Source: JAAAPF01 sp964481035 (lineage in GTDB: Bacteria > Pseudomonadota > Alphaproteobacteria > Geminicoccales > Geminicoccaceae). From it: a DNA stretch of 17,145 bases. A program made the translations under genes and the position numbers. Position 1 is the stretch's first letter; each line of letters begins with the position of its first letter. Of the stretch, positions 7,857-14,755 are shown piece by piece. The stretch covers positions 1-17,145 of the forward strand of contig CAYZSE010000072.1 in the NCBI GenBank assembly GCA_964481035.1. Reading direction: 5' to 3'. Below the pieces are notes generated by a model, which did not search any database, was not told the DNA's origin, and saw only the letters and a program-made list of their open reading frames with translations.

Positions 7857-9362
7857 ATGGAACTGAGCTTCGAACCTCCGGCGACGACGGGCAGCGGCAC
7901 GCTCGCCGTCCTCGTCGCCAAGGACGCGGCCCTGGGGGCGACGGCGTCGGCCGTCGACGCCGCCTCGGACAGGCTGATCGCTCGTGCCCTGGCCTTGGCG
8001 CCGCCGCCCCTGGAGCGCGGGCAGGTCGTCGACGTCGTGCTGCCCGAGGGGCGGGCCGCCGGCTTCGAGCGCGTGCTGCTCATCGGCGCCGGCGACGCCT
8101 TGAAGCTCGACGCGGCGGCGGCCCTCGAGCTCGGCGCGGCGCTCGCCCGGGCGGCCGACGCCCGCGGCCTCGCGTCCCTGACCGTCGCCCTCGACGACGC
8201 ACCAGCGGGCTCGGATGCGGCGACGTTCGCCGGCGCCGTCGCCGAGGGCCTGGCTTTGCGGACCTATCGCTTCGACGCCTTCAAGTCGACCTCCGCGACA
8301 CGAGCCGCGCTCGCGAGCGCCGTGGTACGCACGTCCGCCGCCACCGAACTGGCGGCGCGGGCGCCGGCGCTCGCGGCTCGTGTCGCCGGCGTGCACCTGT
8401 GCCGCGACCTCGTCAATCGGCCGCCCAACGACCTCGGCACCGACGCCTTCGTCGCCGCGGCGCGCGAACTCGGTGCGCTCGGCGTCGAGGTCGAGGTGCT
8501 CGACCGCGAGCGGCTGGAGGCGATCGGGATGCGAGCCCTGCTCGGCGTCGCCCAGGGTAGCCGGATGCCGCCCTACGTCGTCGTCATGACCTGGCGGGGG
8601 GGCGGCGACGACGCGGCGCCGCTGGCGCTGGTCGGCAAGGGCGTGGTCTTCGATTCCGGCGGGCTGTCGCTCAAGCCGCCGAAGAGCATGGAGACGATGA
8701 AGTGCGACATGGCCGGCGCCGGCACCGTCGTCGGCGCGATGCGCGCGCTCGCCACGCGGAAGGCCAAGGCCAACGTCGTGGGCGCGATCGGCCTCGTCGA
8801 GAACATGCCGTCGGGCACCGCGCAGCGGCCGGGCGATGTCGTCGCGGCGCTGTCGGGCCAGACCATCGAGGTTCTCAACACCGACGCCGAAGGCCGTCTC
8901 GTCCTGGCGGACATGCTCTGGTACGTCCAAGACCGCTTCAAGCCGCGCGCGATGATGGACTTCGCGACGCTCACCGGCGCCGTCATCACGGCGCTCGGCC
9001 ACGAGCACGCGGGGCTCTTCGCCAACGACGACACACTCGCCGGCCAGATCGAGGCGGCGGGTCGGGCGACCGGCGAGACGGTCTGGCGGCTGCCCTTGGG
9101 CGAGGCCTTCCACCGCCAACTCGACAGCGCCACCGCCGACCTGCGGAACATCGGCCGGCCGGGTGAGGCCGGCGCGGTGGTGGCCGCGTGCTTTCTCGAG
9201 CGGTTCGTCAACGAGGTCCCCTGGGCGCACGTCGACCTCGCCGGAACCAGCTTCGTCGAGAGCGAGCATCCGCTCGCCGGCAAGGGCGGCACCGGCTGGG
9301 GCGTCCGGCTCGTCGACCGCCTCGTCGCCGACGGCTTCGAGGGTCGAGGCGGCGAGGGCTGA
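7857..9362 (+). CDS. pepA: leucyl aminopeptidase (M17 family)
   Basis: PepA is a cytoplasmic, hexameric, two-metal aminopeptidase that removes N-terminal residues, leucine by preference, in peptide turnover. In some bacteria it also binds DNA. The product has 501 residues. The variable N-terminal macro-like domain spans about 1-160. The catalytic domain spans about 175-490 and holds GKGVVFDSGG (260-269), K273, D284 in KCDMAGAG, and the family signature NTDAEGRL (341-348). The metal and catalytic residues K261, D266, K273, D284, D343, E345 and R347 line up with E. coli PepA at a constant offset of nine, so the enzyme should be active. GTG (7854) and ATG (7857) are adjacent in frame; I chose the ATG, which has AAGG and GGGGG upstream. 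The gene is divergent from lptF and only one base from holC, an arrangement seen in many Alphaproteobacteria. Confidence 0.96.
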   Translation: MELSFEPPATTGSGTLAVLVAKDAALGATASAVDAASDRLIARALALAPPPLERGQVVDVVLPEGRAAGFERVLLIGAGDALKLDAAAALELGAALARAADARGLASLTVALDDAPAGSDAATFAGAVAEGLALRTYRFDAFKSTSATRAALASAVVRTSAATELAARAPALAARVAGVHLCRDLVNRPPNDLGTDAFVAAARELGALGVEVEVLDRERLEAIGMRALLGVAQGSRMPPYVVVMTWRGGGDDAAPLALVGKGVVFDSGGLSLKPPKSMETMKCDMAGAGTVVGAMRALATRKAKANVVGAIGLVENMPSGTAQRPGDVVAALSGQTIEVLNTDAEGRLVLADMLWYVQDRFKPRAMMDFATLTGAVITALGHEHAGLFANDDTLAGQIEAAGRATGETVWRLPLGEAFHRQLDSATADLRNIGRPGEAGAVVAACFLERFVNEVPWAHVDLAGTSFVESEHPLAGKGGTGWGVRLVDRLVADGFEGRGGEG

Positions 9363-9363
9363 G

Positions 9364-9843
9364 GTGGCGGTCGAGGAGGCCGGCTTCTACCACCTGACGC
9401 GGCAGCGGCTGGAGGAGGCGCTGCCGGCGCTCTTGGGACGCGTGCTCGATCGCGGGCTCCGGGCCGTCCTGGTCGCCCGCGACGCCGCGCAGCTGGCGCA
9501 TCTCGACGGCGTGCTCTGGACCTATCGCCCCGACAGCTTCCTCGCCCACGGCGCCGCCGCCACGGGCTTTGCCGAGCGCCAGCCGATCTGGCTCGCCAAG
9601 GTGGTCGAGAACCCCAACGGCGCCGCCGTGCTCGTCGTCGTCGACGGTCTGATGCCCGAGGCGGACGCACCCTTCGCCCGCGTCGTCGATCTCTTCGACG
9701 GCGGCGACGTCGCGGCGGTCGCCGCGGCCCGCGAGCGGTGGCGCGCCTGGCGGTCGCGGCGGGGCACGAGGCTCGTCTACTGGCAGCAGCGGCCGGAGGG
9801 CGGCTGGACCAAGGCGCGCGAGGAGGCCGCCGCGACAACCTGA
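9364..9843 (+). CDS. holC: DNA polymerase III subunit chi
   Basis: Chi (HolC) is a small clamp-loader subunit that links the replicase to single-strand-binding protein. The 159-residue product is close to the usual family length. The N-terminal GFYHLTRQRLEEALPALL, the following basic helix RVLDRGLRAVLV, and the segment DGVLWTYRPDSFLAHG (48-63) are characteristic of the family. W52, F59 and H62 sit in that conserved segment. The start is a GTG one base after the pepA stop, with GAGGG about nine bases upstream. The frame stays open upstream within pepA, but only the part after the GTG resembles HolC. The close spacing suggests co-transcription and coupled translation with pepA. I see no psi subunit (holD) nearby, which fits Alphaproteobacteria, where it is usually not recognised. 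Confidence 0.92.
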   Translation: MAVEEAGFYHLTRQRLEEALPALLGRVLDRGLRAVLVARDAAQLAHLDGVLWTYRPDSFLAHGAAATGFAERQPIWLAKVVENPNGAAVLVVVDGLMPEADAPFARVVDLFDGGDVAAVAAARERWRAWRSRRGTRLVYWQQRPEGGWTKAREEAAATT

Positions 9844-9914
9844 ACACGACGAGCGGACGTGACGCCGCCTGCGATTGCCGCCATGGTCTAAAGAGATCCG
9901 CTCGGGGGGATGCC

Positions 9915-10879
9915 ATGGAGCGCGTGCGTCGTCGCCTCGCTGCCGCCACGTGCCTCATGGGGCTCGCCTGGGTCACGGCCGCCGCCGCGACCGACCAGCG
10001 GGTCGACTTGGAGCTGGTCCTCGCCGCGGACATCTCGCTGTCCATGGACCTGCGCGAGCTGCGCCTGCAGCGCGCCGGCTACGCCGCCGCGATCACCGCA
10101 CCCGAGGTCGTCGACGCGATCGTCCAGGGCTTCGACGGCAGGATCGCGGTGACCTTCGTCGAATGGGCGGGCGTCGCCGAGCAGCACGTGACCGTGCCCT
10201 GGCAGCTCATCGCCGGGCCCGGCGACGCCGCGCGCTTCGCCGCGACGATCGCCGAGGCGCCNNNNNNNNNNNNNNNNNNNNNNNNNNNNNNNNNNNNNNN
10301 NNNNNNNNNNNNNNNNNNNNNNNNNNNNNNNNNNNNNNNNNNNNNNNNNNNNNNNNNNNNNTCATCGCCGGGCCCGGCGACGCCGCGCGCTTCGCCGCGA
10401 CGATCGCCGAGGCGCCTTTGCGCCGCGCTCGGCGCACCTCGATCTCGAGCGCGCTGGGCGCCGCCGCGGCGCTGTTCGACGACAACGGCTTCGCGGGTCA
10501 TCGCCGGGTCATCGACGTCTCGGGCGATGGCCCGAACAACCAGGGCAAGGCGGTCCACGCCGTCCGCGACCGCGTCGTCGCCGCGGGCATCGTCGTCAAC
10601 GGCCTGCCGCTGATGCTCGATCCGCTGCCGGTCGACTGGTACAACATTCCCGATCTCGACGCCTATTACCGCGAATGCGTGATCGGCGGCATCGGCGCCT
10701 TCTACGTCCCGGTGCAGCGGATGGACGAGTTCGCCGAAGCCCTGATCCGCAAGCTCGTCCTCGAGATCGCGGGCCCCGCCCCGACGCCACGGCCGATCCC
10801 CGCCGCGGCCGCGGCCCCCACCTACGATTGCCTGATCGGCGAGAAGCTCTGGCGCCAACGGATGCGCTATCTCGAATAG
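9915..10879 (+). CDS. exported vWA-like DUF1194 protein, split by an assembly gap
   Basis: DUF1194 proteins are exported von Willebrand A-like proteins of unknown function. The N-terminal part (9915-10261) has a signal peptide (about 1-25) and a metal-site motif DISLSMD with D39, S41 and S43. The C-terminal part (10417-10879) has RRTSISSALG, RRVIDVSGDGPNNQG and GIVVNGLPLML, all typical of the family. The two parts lie in different frames as deposited because 100 N and a 55-base duplicate lie between them. Removing 155 bases (10262-10416) joins them in frame without loss and gives a 269-residue protein of normal family length. The ATG at 9915 has GGGGGGA five bases upstream. The gene follows holC after 71 bases and faces a second exported protein. 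It is probably intact in the organism. The ligand is unknown. Confidence 0.85.
10207..10261 (+). repeat. 55-base direct repeat, left copy (contig overlap)
   Basis: This stretch is identical to 10362-10416 and ends exactly where the N run begins. It encodes LIAGPGDAARFAATIAEAP of the DUF1194 protein. An identical sequence at both contig ends is best explained as an unmerged contig overlap and not as a biological repeat. Confidence 0.9.
10262..10361. other. assembly gap of exactly 100 N
   Basis: One hundred undetermined bases is the standard placeholder for a scaffold gap of unknown size. Because the flanks repeat the same 55 bases and the flanking gene joins in frame when one copy and the N run are dropped, the true gap is probably negative (an overlap). 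It would then contain no missing sequence. Confidence 0.97.
10362..10416 (+). repeat. 55-base direct repeat, right copy (contig overlap)
   Basis: This is the second copy of 10207-10261. It starts exactly at the end of the N run and continues directly into the C-terminal half of the DUF1194 gene. In the real chromosome it probably exists only once. Confidence 0.9.
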
Positions 10880-10931
10880 CCGCAGTAAGCGAGCACCGGG
10901 TCGGCGGCGGCGCCGCGTCCCGGCGGCGATC
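10880..10931. terminator. possible shared terminator between convergent genes
   Basis: The 52 bases between the convergent stop codons hold a perfect ten-base palindrome GCGGCGCCGC within a longer GC-rich stretch (GGCGGCGGCGCCGCGTCC). This could form a hairpin for both strands. There is no run of T on either side, so intrinsic termination is uncertain. The position, rather than a strong motif, is the main argument. Confidence 0.25.
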
Positions 10932-11723
10932 TCAGTTCGTGGTGGCCCGCGCCAGCCCTTCGCCCTTGATGCCGGCGATGTAGCGATAGACCGCCAGCGC
11001 GCGGTTGACATGGCTCTCGTCGCGCAGAAGCGGCATCGACAAGGCCGAGCTCGCCAGCGCGAAATAACGGTAGACACCGTCGGATTCGCGCTCGACCCAG
11101 AGATGGCTCGCGATGTCGCCGGGATCGGCGATCGGCACACCGATCAGCCGGGCGGCGGTGACGTTGTGGCTCGTGATGGCGAAACCCGCGTCGTCGAGCC
11201 TCTCGATCTCGACCGCGTTGACGACGGGGCCGACGGGCTCGGCGTCGTCGTACATGAGGTACAGCGTCGCCCCGCTCTTGAGCTCGGCGAGCGTATAGTC
11301 GGCCCGCGCCCGTCCGGCGTTCGGGCCCTCGAGCGCATGGGCGGCCTCGAGCAGGGGCCGCCATCGGCCGTCGCTCGCCGACCAGTAGGTGATCGTCGTG
11401 TGCTGGGAGACGCTGCCGAGCTTGGCCAGCAGGTGGCGGCCGTCGAGCGGGCTCTCGAAACGCCCGGCGACGGCGACGTAGACCGCGCCGTCGCGCCGCT
11501 CGATGCCGCTGCAGGCCGCCGGCTGCCAGCCGGCAGGGAGATCGTCCGCCTTCCACAGGCTTACCAGAGGCGGCTCACCGACCGATGCGAACGCCTGATG
11601 CGATGGGCCGGCGCAGGGCGGGACCGGCGCTGCCTGGACGCCCTCGGCCCGCGCGGACGGCGCTTGCGCCGAGGCGAGGCCCGCGATGAGCAGCCCGATG
11701 CGGACGTGGAGGCGCAATCGCAT
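10932..11723 (-). CDS. exported protein of unknown function (possibly DUF6675-like)
   Basis: I do not firmly recognise this 263-residue protein. It has a Sec signal peptide (about 1-26, likely cut after ARA) and two cysteines in the mature part (C37, C71) that could form a disulfide. The remainder is soluble, with features such as GRFESP, ITYWSASDGRWRPLL, SHNVTAARLIG, DGVYRYFALASS and a C-terminal SHVNRALAVYRYIAGI. The pattern recalls DUF6675, but I could not test this. The ATG at 11723 is preferred because the signal peptide starts there; the frame is open for 46 more codons upstream without signal character. No clear Shine-Dalgarno sequence is visible. It converges with the exported DUF1194 gene. 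Codon use and GC content are like those of its neighbours, and a periplasmic location is inferred. Confidence 0.75.
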   Translation of the reverse strand: MRLRLHVRIGLLIAGLASAQAPSARAEGVQAAPVPPCAGPSHQAFASVGEPPLVSLWKADDLPAGWQPAACSGIERRDGAVYVAVAGRFESPLDGRHLLAKLGSVSQHTTITYWSASDGRWRPLLEAAHALEGPNAGRARADYTLAELKSGATLYLMYDDAEPVGPVVNAVEIERLDDAGFAITSHNVTAARLIGVPIADPGDIASHLWVERESDGVYRYFALASSALSMPLLRDESHVNRALAVYRYIAGIKGEGLARATTN

Positions 11724-12116
11724 GAATGGTCTGCCCGTCGTCGTTACGGGGAACGGTCGTAGCTCGGCTCGGCGTCGTCGGCCGCCTCGGAGCGAGGCCG
11801 TCGGACACGCGATTTCACGAACGCGTGTATGATTGCAAATATCGGCGATGGCTAGGGCCAATCAGCCGCGGGTAGACCTCCGCCTTTCGGCTCACGGGGG
11901 GCCGAGGGACCGGGTCGGGGCAGGCGAGGCTGACGGGGTCGCGAGCCGGGTGCCGGCGCCGGGACGAATAGCGGTCGCGCGTCGCCTTCTGGCGCGGATC
12001 GTCTGCGCCCGCGCGCAGCGCCGCTGAGGTTCCGGCGCGCGCCCGCCGCGGCGCCGGCATGGCTCGGCCGGCCGCCGCGGTGTAGAGGGGCCCCGGGCCG
12101 ATCATGGAGGTCATCG
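11724..12116. other. 393-base divergent intergenic region without a supported gene
   Basis: This region separates the leftward exported-protein gene from the rightward hydrolase pair, so it should hold promoters for both. Short frames exist on both strands (for example 11815-12114 minus and 11833-12027 plus), but they are arginine- and alanine-rich low-complexity products without start signals or family character. The stretch around 11812-11850 is less GC-rich than its surroundings and carries the inverted repeat described separately. GGAGG at 12106-12110 is the ribosome-binding site of the next gene. Confidence 0.6.
11805..11833 (+). promoter_or_regulatory. inverted repeat with adjoining -10-like box
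   Basis: ACACGCG (11805-11811) and CGCGTGT (11822-11828) are perfect seven-base inverted arms around a ten-base, AT-richer centre. TATGAT (11828-11833) overlaps the right arm and matches a -10 box at 5/6 positions, but no good -35 hexamer lies 16-18 bases upstream. An operator for a dimeric regulator or an unusual promoter is possible. Chance cannot be excluded in DNA of this composition. Confidence 0.3.
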
Positions 12117-13793
12117 ATGACGCTGCGCGACGAGAGTGAGCGCCGCCCGGGTGCGGGTTGGGCGCGCTTTACGCCGAGCCCGCTGGGTGTCGCCTTGGCG
12201 ACGCTCTTCTTCTGTGCGTCGCTGACGCCCTCGCTGGCGCCGCGCGATCCCGTCCTGCAGGGCTTCTTGAGCGGCGTCGTGGCGCTCATCGGCTATGAGA
12301 TCGGGGTCCTGCTGGCGCGGCTCTGGCGGTTCATGGAGCTGCCGCGACCGCGCTGGCTCGCCGGCCGGCGGCGCCAGGCGCTGTTCTATTGTCTCATGGC
12401 CTTGGTGGTCGCCTTCTGCCTGTGGCGCGCCGCCGACTGGCAGAACGCGACGCGCCTGATCTTCGGGCTCGAGCCCGTCGGCTCGGCGCATCCCTTGACG
12501 GTCGGCCGACTGGCGCTCCTGGTGCTGGTCGGTGGCTGGCTCGGCTTCCGCCTGCTCGGCATCCTCTTCGACCGGCTCGCGCTCGCCACGCGCCGCTGGC
12601 TGCCGCCGCGCGTCGGCCTCGTCGTCACCTTCGCGGCCATGCTCTGGCTGGTCTGGGCCGTCACCGACGGCGTGCTTCTGCGCCGGGCCTTCGAGGCGGC
12701 GGATGCGTCCTTCGAGGCCGCCGACCTCTTGATCGAGCCCGACATCCCCCAGCCGAGCGAGCTTGAACGGACCGGCAGCGCGGCCTCGCTGGTGGCGTGG
12801 GAGGAGATGGGCCGGCGCGGCCGGCAGTTCGTCGCCAACGTGCCGACCGTCGAGGAGATCGCCGAGTTCCACGCGGGCGTGGTGATGCAACCGGTGCGCG
12901 TCTATGTCGGGCGTCGCTCGGCGGACACGCCCGAGCAGCGGGCGCGGCTGGCGCTGGAGGAGCTGATCCGTGTCGGCGGCTTCGAGCGGTCGGCACTGGT
13001 CGTCGCGGTGCCCGTGGGGACGGGGTGGATGGACCCGGGCGCCCACGACACCCTCGACTTCATGCTCGGCGGCGACGTCGCGACCGTCGCGGTTCAATAC
13101 TCGTACCTGACGAGCGTGCTCTCGCTCCTCGCCCACCCGGAATACGGCATCGCCCAGGCGCGCGCGTTGTTCGACGCCGTCTACGGCTACTGGATCACGC
13201 TGCCGGCGGACGAGCGGCCCGACTTCTACGTCCACGGCCTCAGCCAGGGCGCCTTCAACTCGCAGATGACGCTGCCGCTGCTCGACATGCTGGGCGACCC
13301 GATCAAGGGTGCCATGTGGGCGGGCTCGCCCTTCATCAGCCCCTACTGGCAGCGGGTCCGCGACCGGCGCCGGCCCGAGAGCCCGGCCTGGCGGCCCGTC
13401 TACGGCAACAGCTCGCTCGCGCGGGTGCTCAACCAGGGCGGTGCCGGGGCGGCGATCGACGCGCCCTGGGGGCCGATCCGGCTGGTCTTCCTCAACTATC
13501 CGAGCGACGCGATCGTCAACTTCACCTTCGATGCGGCCTTCCGCCGGCCCGATTGGATGCGGGCTTCGCGCGCGCCCGACGTCGCGCCCGAGTTTTCATG
13601 GTTTCCGCTGGTGACCATGTTCCAGCTCGGTCTGGATATGGTCATCTCGCTGCAGGTGCCGGGCTTCGGTCACTATTACCACGCCCCCGACTACATCGAG
13701 GCCTGGGCCGAACTGGTCGCGCCGGACGGCTGGACGACCGAGCGCGCCGCCGAACTCGAGGCGATCTTCGCCGCGCGCGGGCCCGCCTGGTGA
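12117..13793 (+). CDS. membrane alpha/beta-hydrolase, Abhydrolase_9 family
   Basis: The 558-residue product combines an N-terminal membrane domain with a large C-terminal hydrolase domain, the architecture of the Abhydrolase_9_N plus Abhydrolase_9 families, whose substrates are unknown. About five membrane helices lie at 21-41, 48-68, 87-103, 129-150 and 165-187. The catalytic part (about 240-550) has a nucleophile elbow HGLSQG (373-378) with Ser376. It also has VAVPVGTGWMDP (297-308), typical of the family, and a late GFGHYYH that may supply the catalytic histidine. The ATG at 12117 has a strong GGAGG six bases upstream. The gene overlaps the next hydrolase gene by four bases (GTGA), so the two are probably co-translated. 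Esterase or lipase activity at the inner membrane is an inference from the fold only. Confidence 0.88.
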   Translation: MTLRDESERRPGAGWARFTPSPLGVALATLFFCASLTPSLAPRDPVLQGFLSGVVALIGYEIGVLLARLWRFMELPRPRWLAGRRRQALFYCLMALVVAFCLWRAADWQNATRLIFGLEPVGSAHPLTVGRLALLVLVGGWLGFRLLGILFDRLALATRRWLPPRVGLVVTFAAMLWLVWAVTDGVLLRRAFEAADASFEAADLLIEPDIPQPSELERTGSAASLVAWEEMGRRGRQFVANVPTVEEIAEFHAGVVMQPVRVYVGRRSADTPEQRARLALEELIRVGGFERSALVVAVPVGTGWMDPGAHDTLDFMLGGDVATVAVQYSYLTSVLSLLAHPEYGIAQARALFDAVYGYWITLPADERPDFYVHGLSQGAFNSQMTLPLLDMLGDPIKGAMWAGSPFISPYWQRVRDRRRPESPAWRPVYGNSSLARVLNQGGAGAAIDAPWGPIRLVFLNYPSDAIVNFTFDAAFRRPDWMRASRAPDVAPEFSWFPLVTMFQLGLDMVISLQVPGFGHYYHAPDYIEAWAELVAPDGWTTERAAELEAIFAARGPAW

Positions 13794-14668
13794 AGCGCCG
13801 CCGGCTGTGGCTCGCCGGCGCGCTCGGCATCCTCCTCGTCGTCGCCGGGGCACTGGGCCTCAACACGCTCCGCGCGTGGCTCGGTCTCGCCCTCGTCGAG
13901 CACACGCCCGAGGCGCTCGGCGCGCGGCTGCGCGCCCACTACGCGATCACCCGCCCAGAAGGGGTGGGGCCGTTTCCGACGGCCTTGCTGTTCTCGGGGT
14001 GCGACGGCCCCAAGGACAACCTCACGCGGCTCGCAGCCGCACTCGCCGGCGCCGGCTGGGCCGCGGTCGTCGTCGACAGCCACGGCCCGCGCGGCTTGGA
14101 CGAGGTCGAGCAGTGGCGGCTGGTCTGCGCCGGGCAGCTGCTGACCGGCGCGGAGCGGGCCGCCGACGTCGCCGTCGCCATCGACGACGCGCGCCGGATG
14201 GAGTTCGTCGACCCGACGCGCCTGGCCCTCGTCGGCGCCTCGCACGGCGGCTGGGCCGTGCTCGACCTGCTGGCGCTTCTGAGCGCCGGCGAGCTCTCGC
14301 CCATTCTCGCGCGATGGCCCGAGAGCATCGAACGTGACGGCCTCGCGGGCGTACGCGCCGCGATCCTGCTCTATCCCTATTGCGGCGCCCTCAGCCGGGC
14401 GGCCGCGATCGGCTGGCGTGAGCCGATACCGACGCTGTTCGCGCTCGTCGCCGGCGACACGATCGCCGACGACGCCGACTGCCGCGCGCTCGCCCGCCGC
14501 CTGGCGGCCGCGGGCCGGCCCGTCGAGGTGCGCGTCTTCGAGGGCGTGACGCACGGCTTCGATCAGGCCGACAAGGCGACGCTCAGCACGCTCGAATTCG
14601 ACCCGGAGGCCGCCGCCCGGGCCCGGGTGCTCGTCACCGGCTTCCTCGAGCGACACGCCGGGCGCTGA
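13790..14668 (+). CDS. membrane-anchored dienelactone-hydrolase-like protein
   Basis: The 292-residue product has one N-terminal membrane helix (about 6-24) and an alpha/beta-hydrolase domain of dienelactone hydrolase type. A plausible catalytic triad is Ser151 in GASHGG (149-154), Asp223 in AGD, and His255 in THGF. The segment LFSGCDGPKDN (67-77) begins the core fold and VVVDSHGPRG (93-102) follows the second strand. In classical dienelactone hydrolase the nucleophile is Cys; here it is Ser, as in related esterases and peptidases. The start is a GTG inside the stop of the preceding gene (GTGA), with no separate Shine-Dalgarno sequence needed if translation is coupled. The helix may be an uncleaved signal anchor that places the enzyme in the periplasm. 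The substrate is unknown. It probably works with the upstream Abhydrolase_9 protein. Confidence 0.85.
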   Translation: MKRRRLWLAGALGILLVVAGALGLNTLRAWLGLALVEHTPEALGARLRAHYAITRPEGVGPFPTALLFSGCDGPKDNLTRLAAALAGAGWAAVVVDSHGPRGLDEVEQWRLVCAGQLLTGAERAADVAVAIDDARRMEFVDPTRLALVGASHGGWAVLDLLALLSAGELSPILARWPESIERDGLAGVRAAILLYPYCGALSRAAAIGWREPIPTLFALVAGDTIADDADCRALARRLAAAGRPVEVRVFEGVTHGFDQADKATLSTLEFDPEAAARARVLVTGFLERHAGR

Positions 14669-14699
14669 GCCCTCCGGCCTCGGTCGGACGCGAGCCGGC

Positions 14700-14730
14700 T
14701 TGACCTTCCATCTCGTGGAACCCTCATCTT
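14700..14730 (+). promoter_or_regulatory. CueR/MerR-type copper-responsive promoter of copA
   Basis: TTGACC (14700-14705) and CATCTT (14725-14730) form -35 and -10 boxes separated by 19 bases, the over-long spacing typical of promoters activated by MerR-family regulators. Between them is the dyad TTCCA-TCTCG-TGGAA (14706-14720). The left half ACCTTCC equals the known CueR half-site, while the right half reads GGAACCC instead of GGAAGGT. Copper induction is inferred from this and from the gene that follows. Confidence 0.65.
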
Positions 14731-14742
14731 CGAGGCGAGTTT

Positions 14743-14749
14743 GAGGAGG
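14743..14749 (+). promoter_or_regulatory. ribosome-binding site deciding the copA start
   Basis: GAGGAGG is a near-perfect Shine-Dalgarno sequence. Two in-frame ATG codons follow, at 14750 and 14756. The first abuts the site with no spacer, so the second, six bases away, is the likely start. Confidence 0.75.
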
Positions 14750-14755
14750 ATGCCC

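Noticed and set aside
7638..9269. A 543-codon minus-strand frame opposite pepA running into lptF
   Set aside because: PepA on the plus strand keeps every metal and catalytic residue. The antisense product resembles no family and its end lies inside lptF in another frame.
10207..10416. Direct repeats around the gap as attachment sites or target-site duplication of an inserted element
   Set aside because: The copies abut a 100-N scaffold placeholder exactly, and merging them restores an intact gene. A contig overlap explains everything seen.
11815..12114. A 99-codon minus-strand frame in the intergenic region
   Set aside because: It is rich in Arg, Pro and Ala, has no recognisable domain, and runs through the ribosome-binding site region of the next gene. 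Nothing supports it as coding.
14750..14752. ATG at 14750 as the copA start
   Set aside because: It directly abuts GAGGAGG with no spacer. The in-frame ATG at 14756 has the usual six-base distance.
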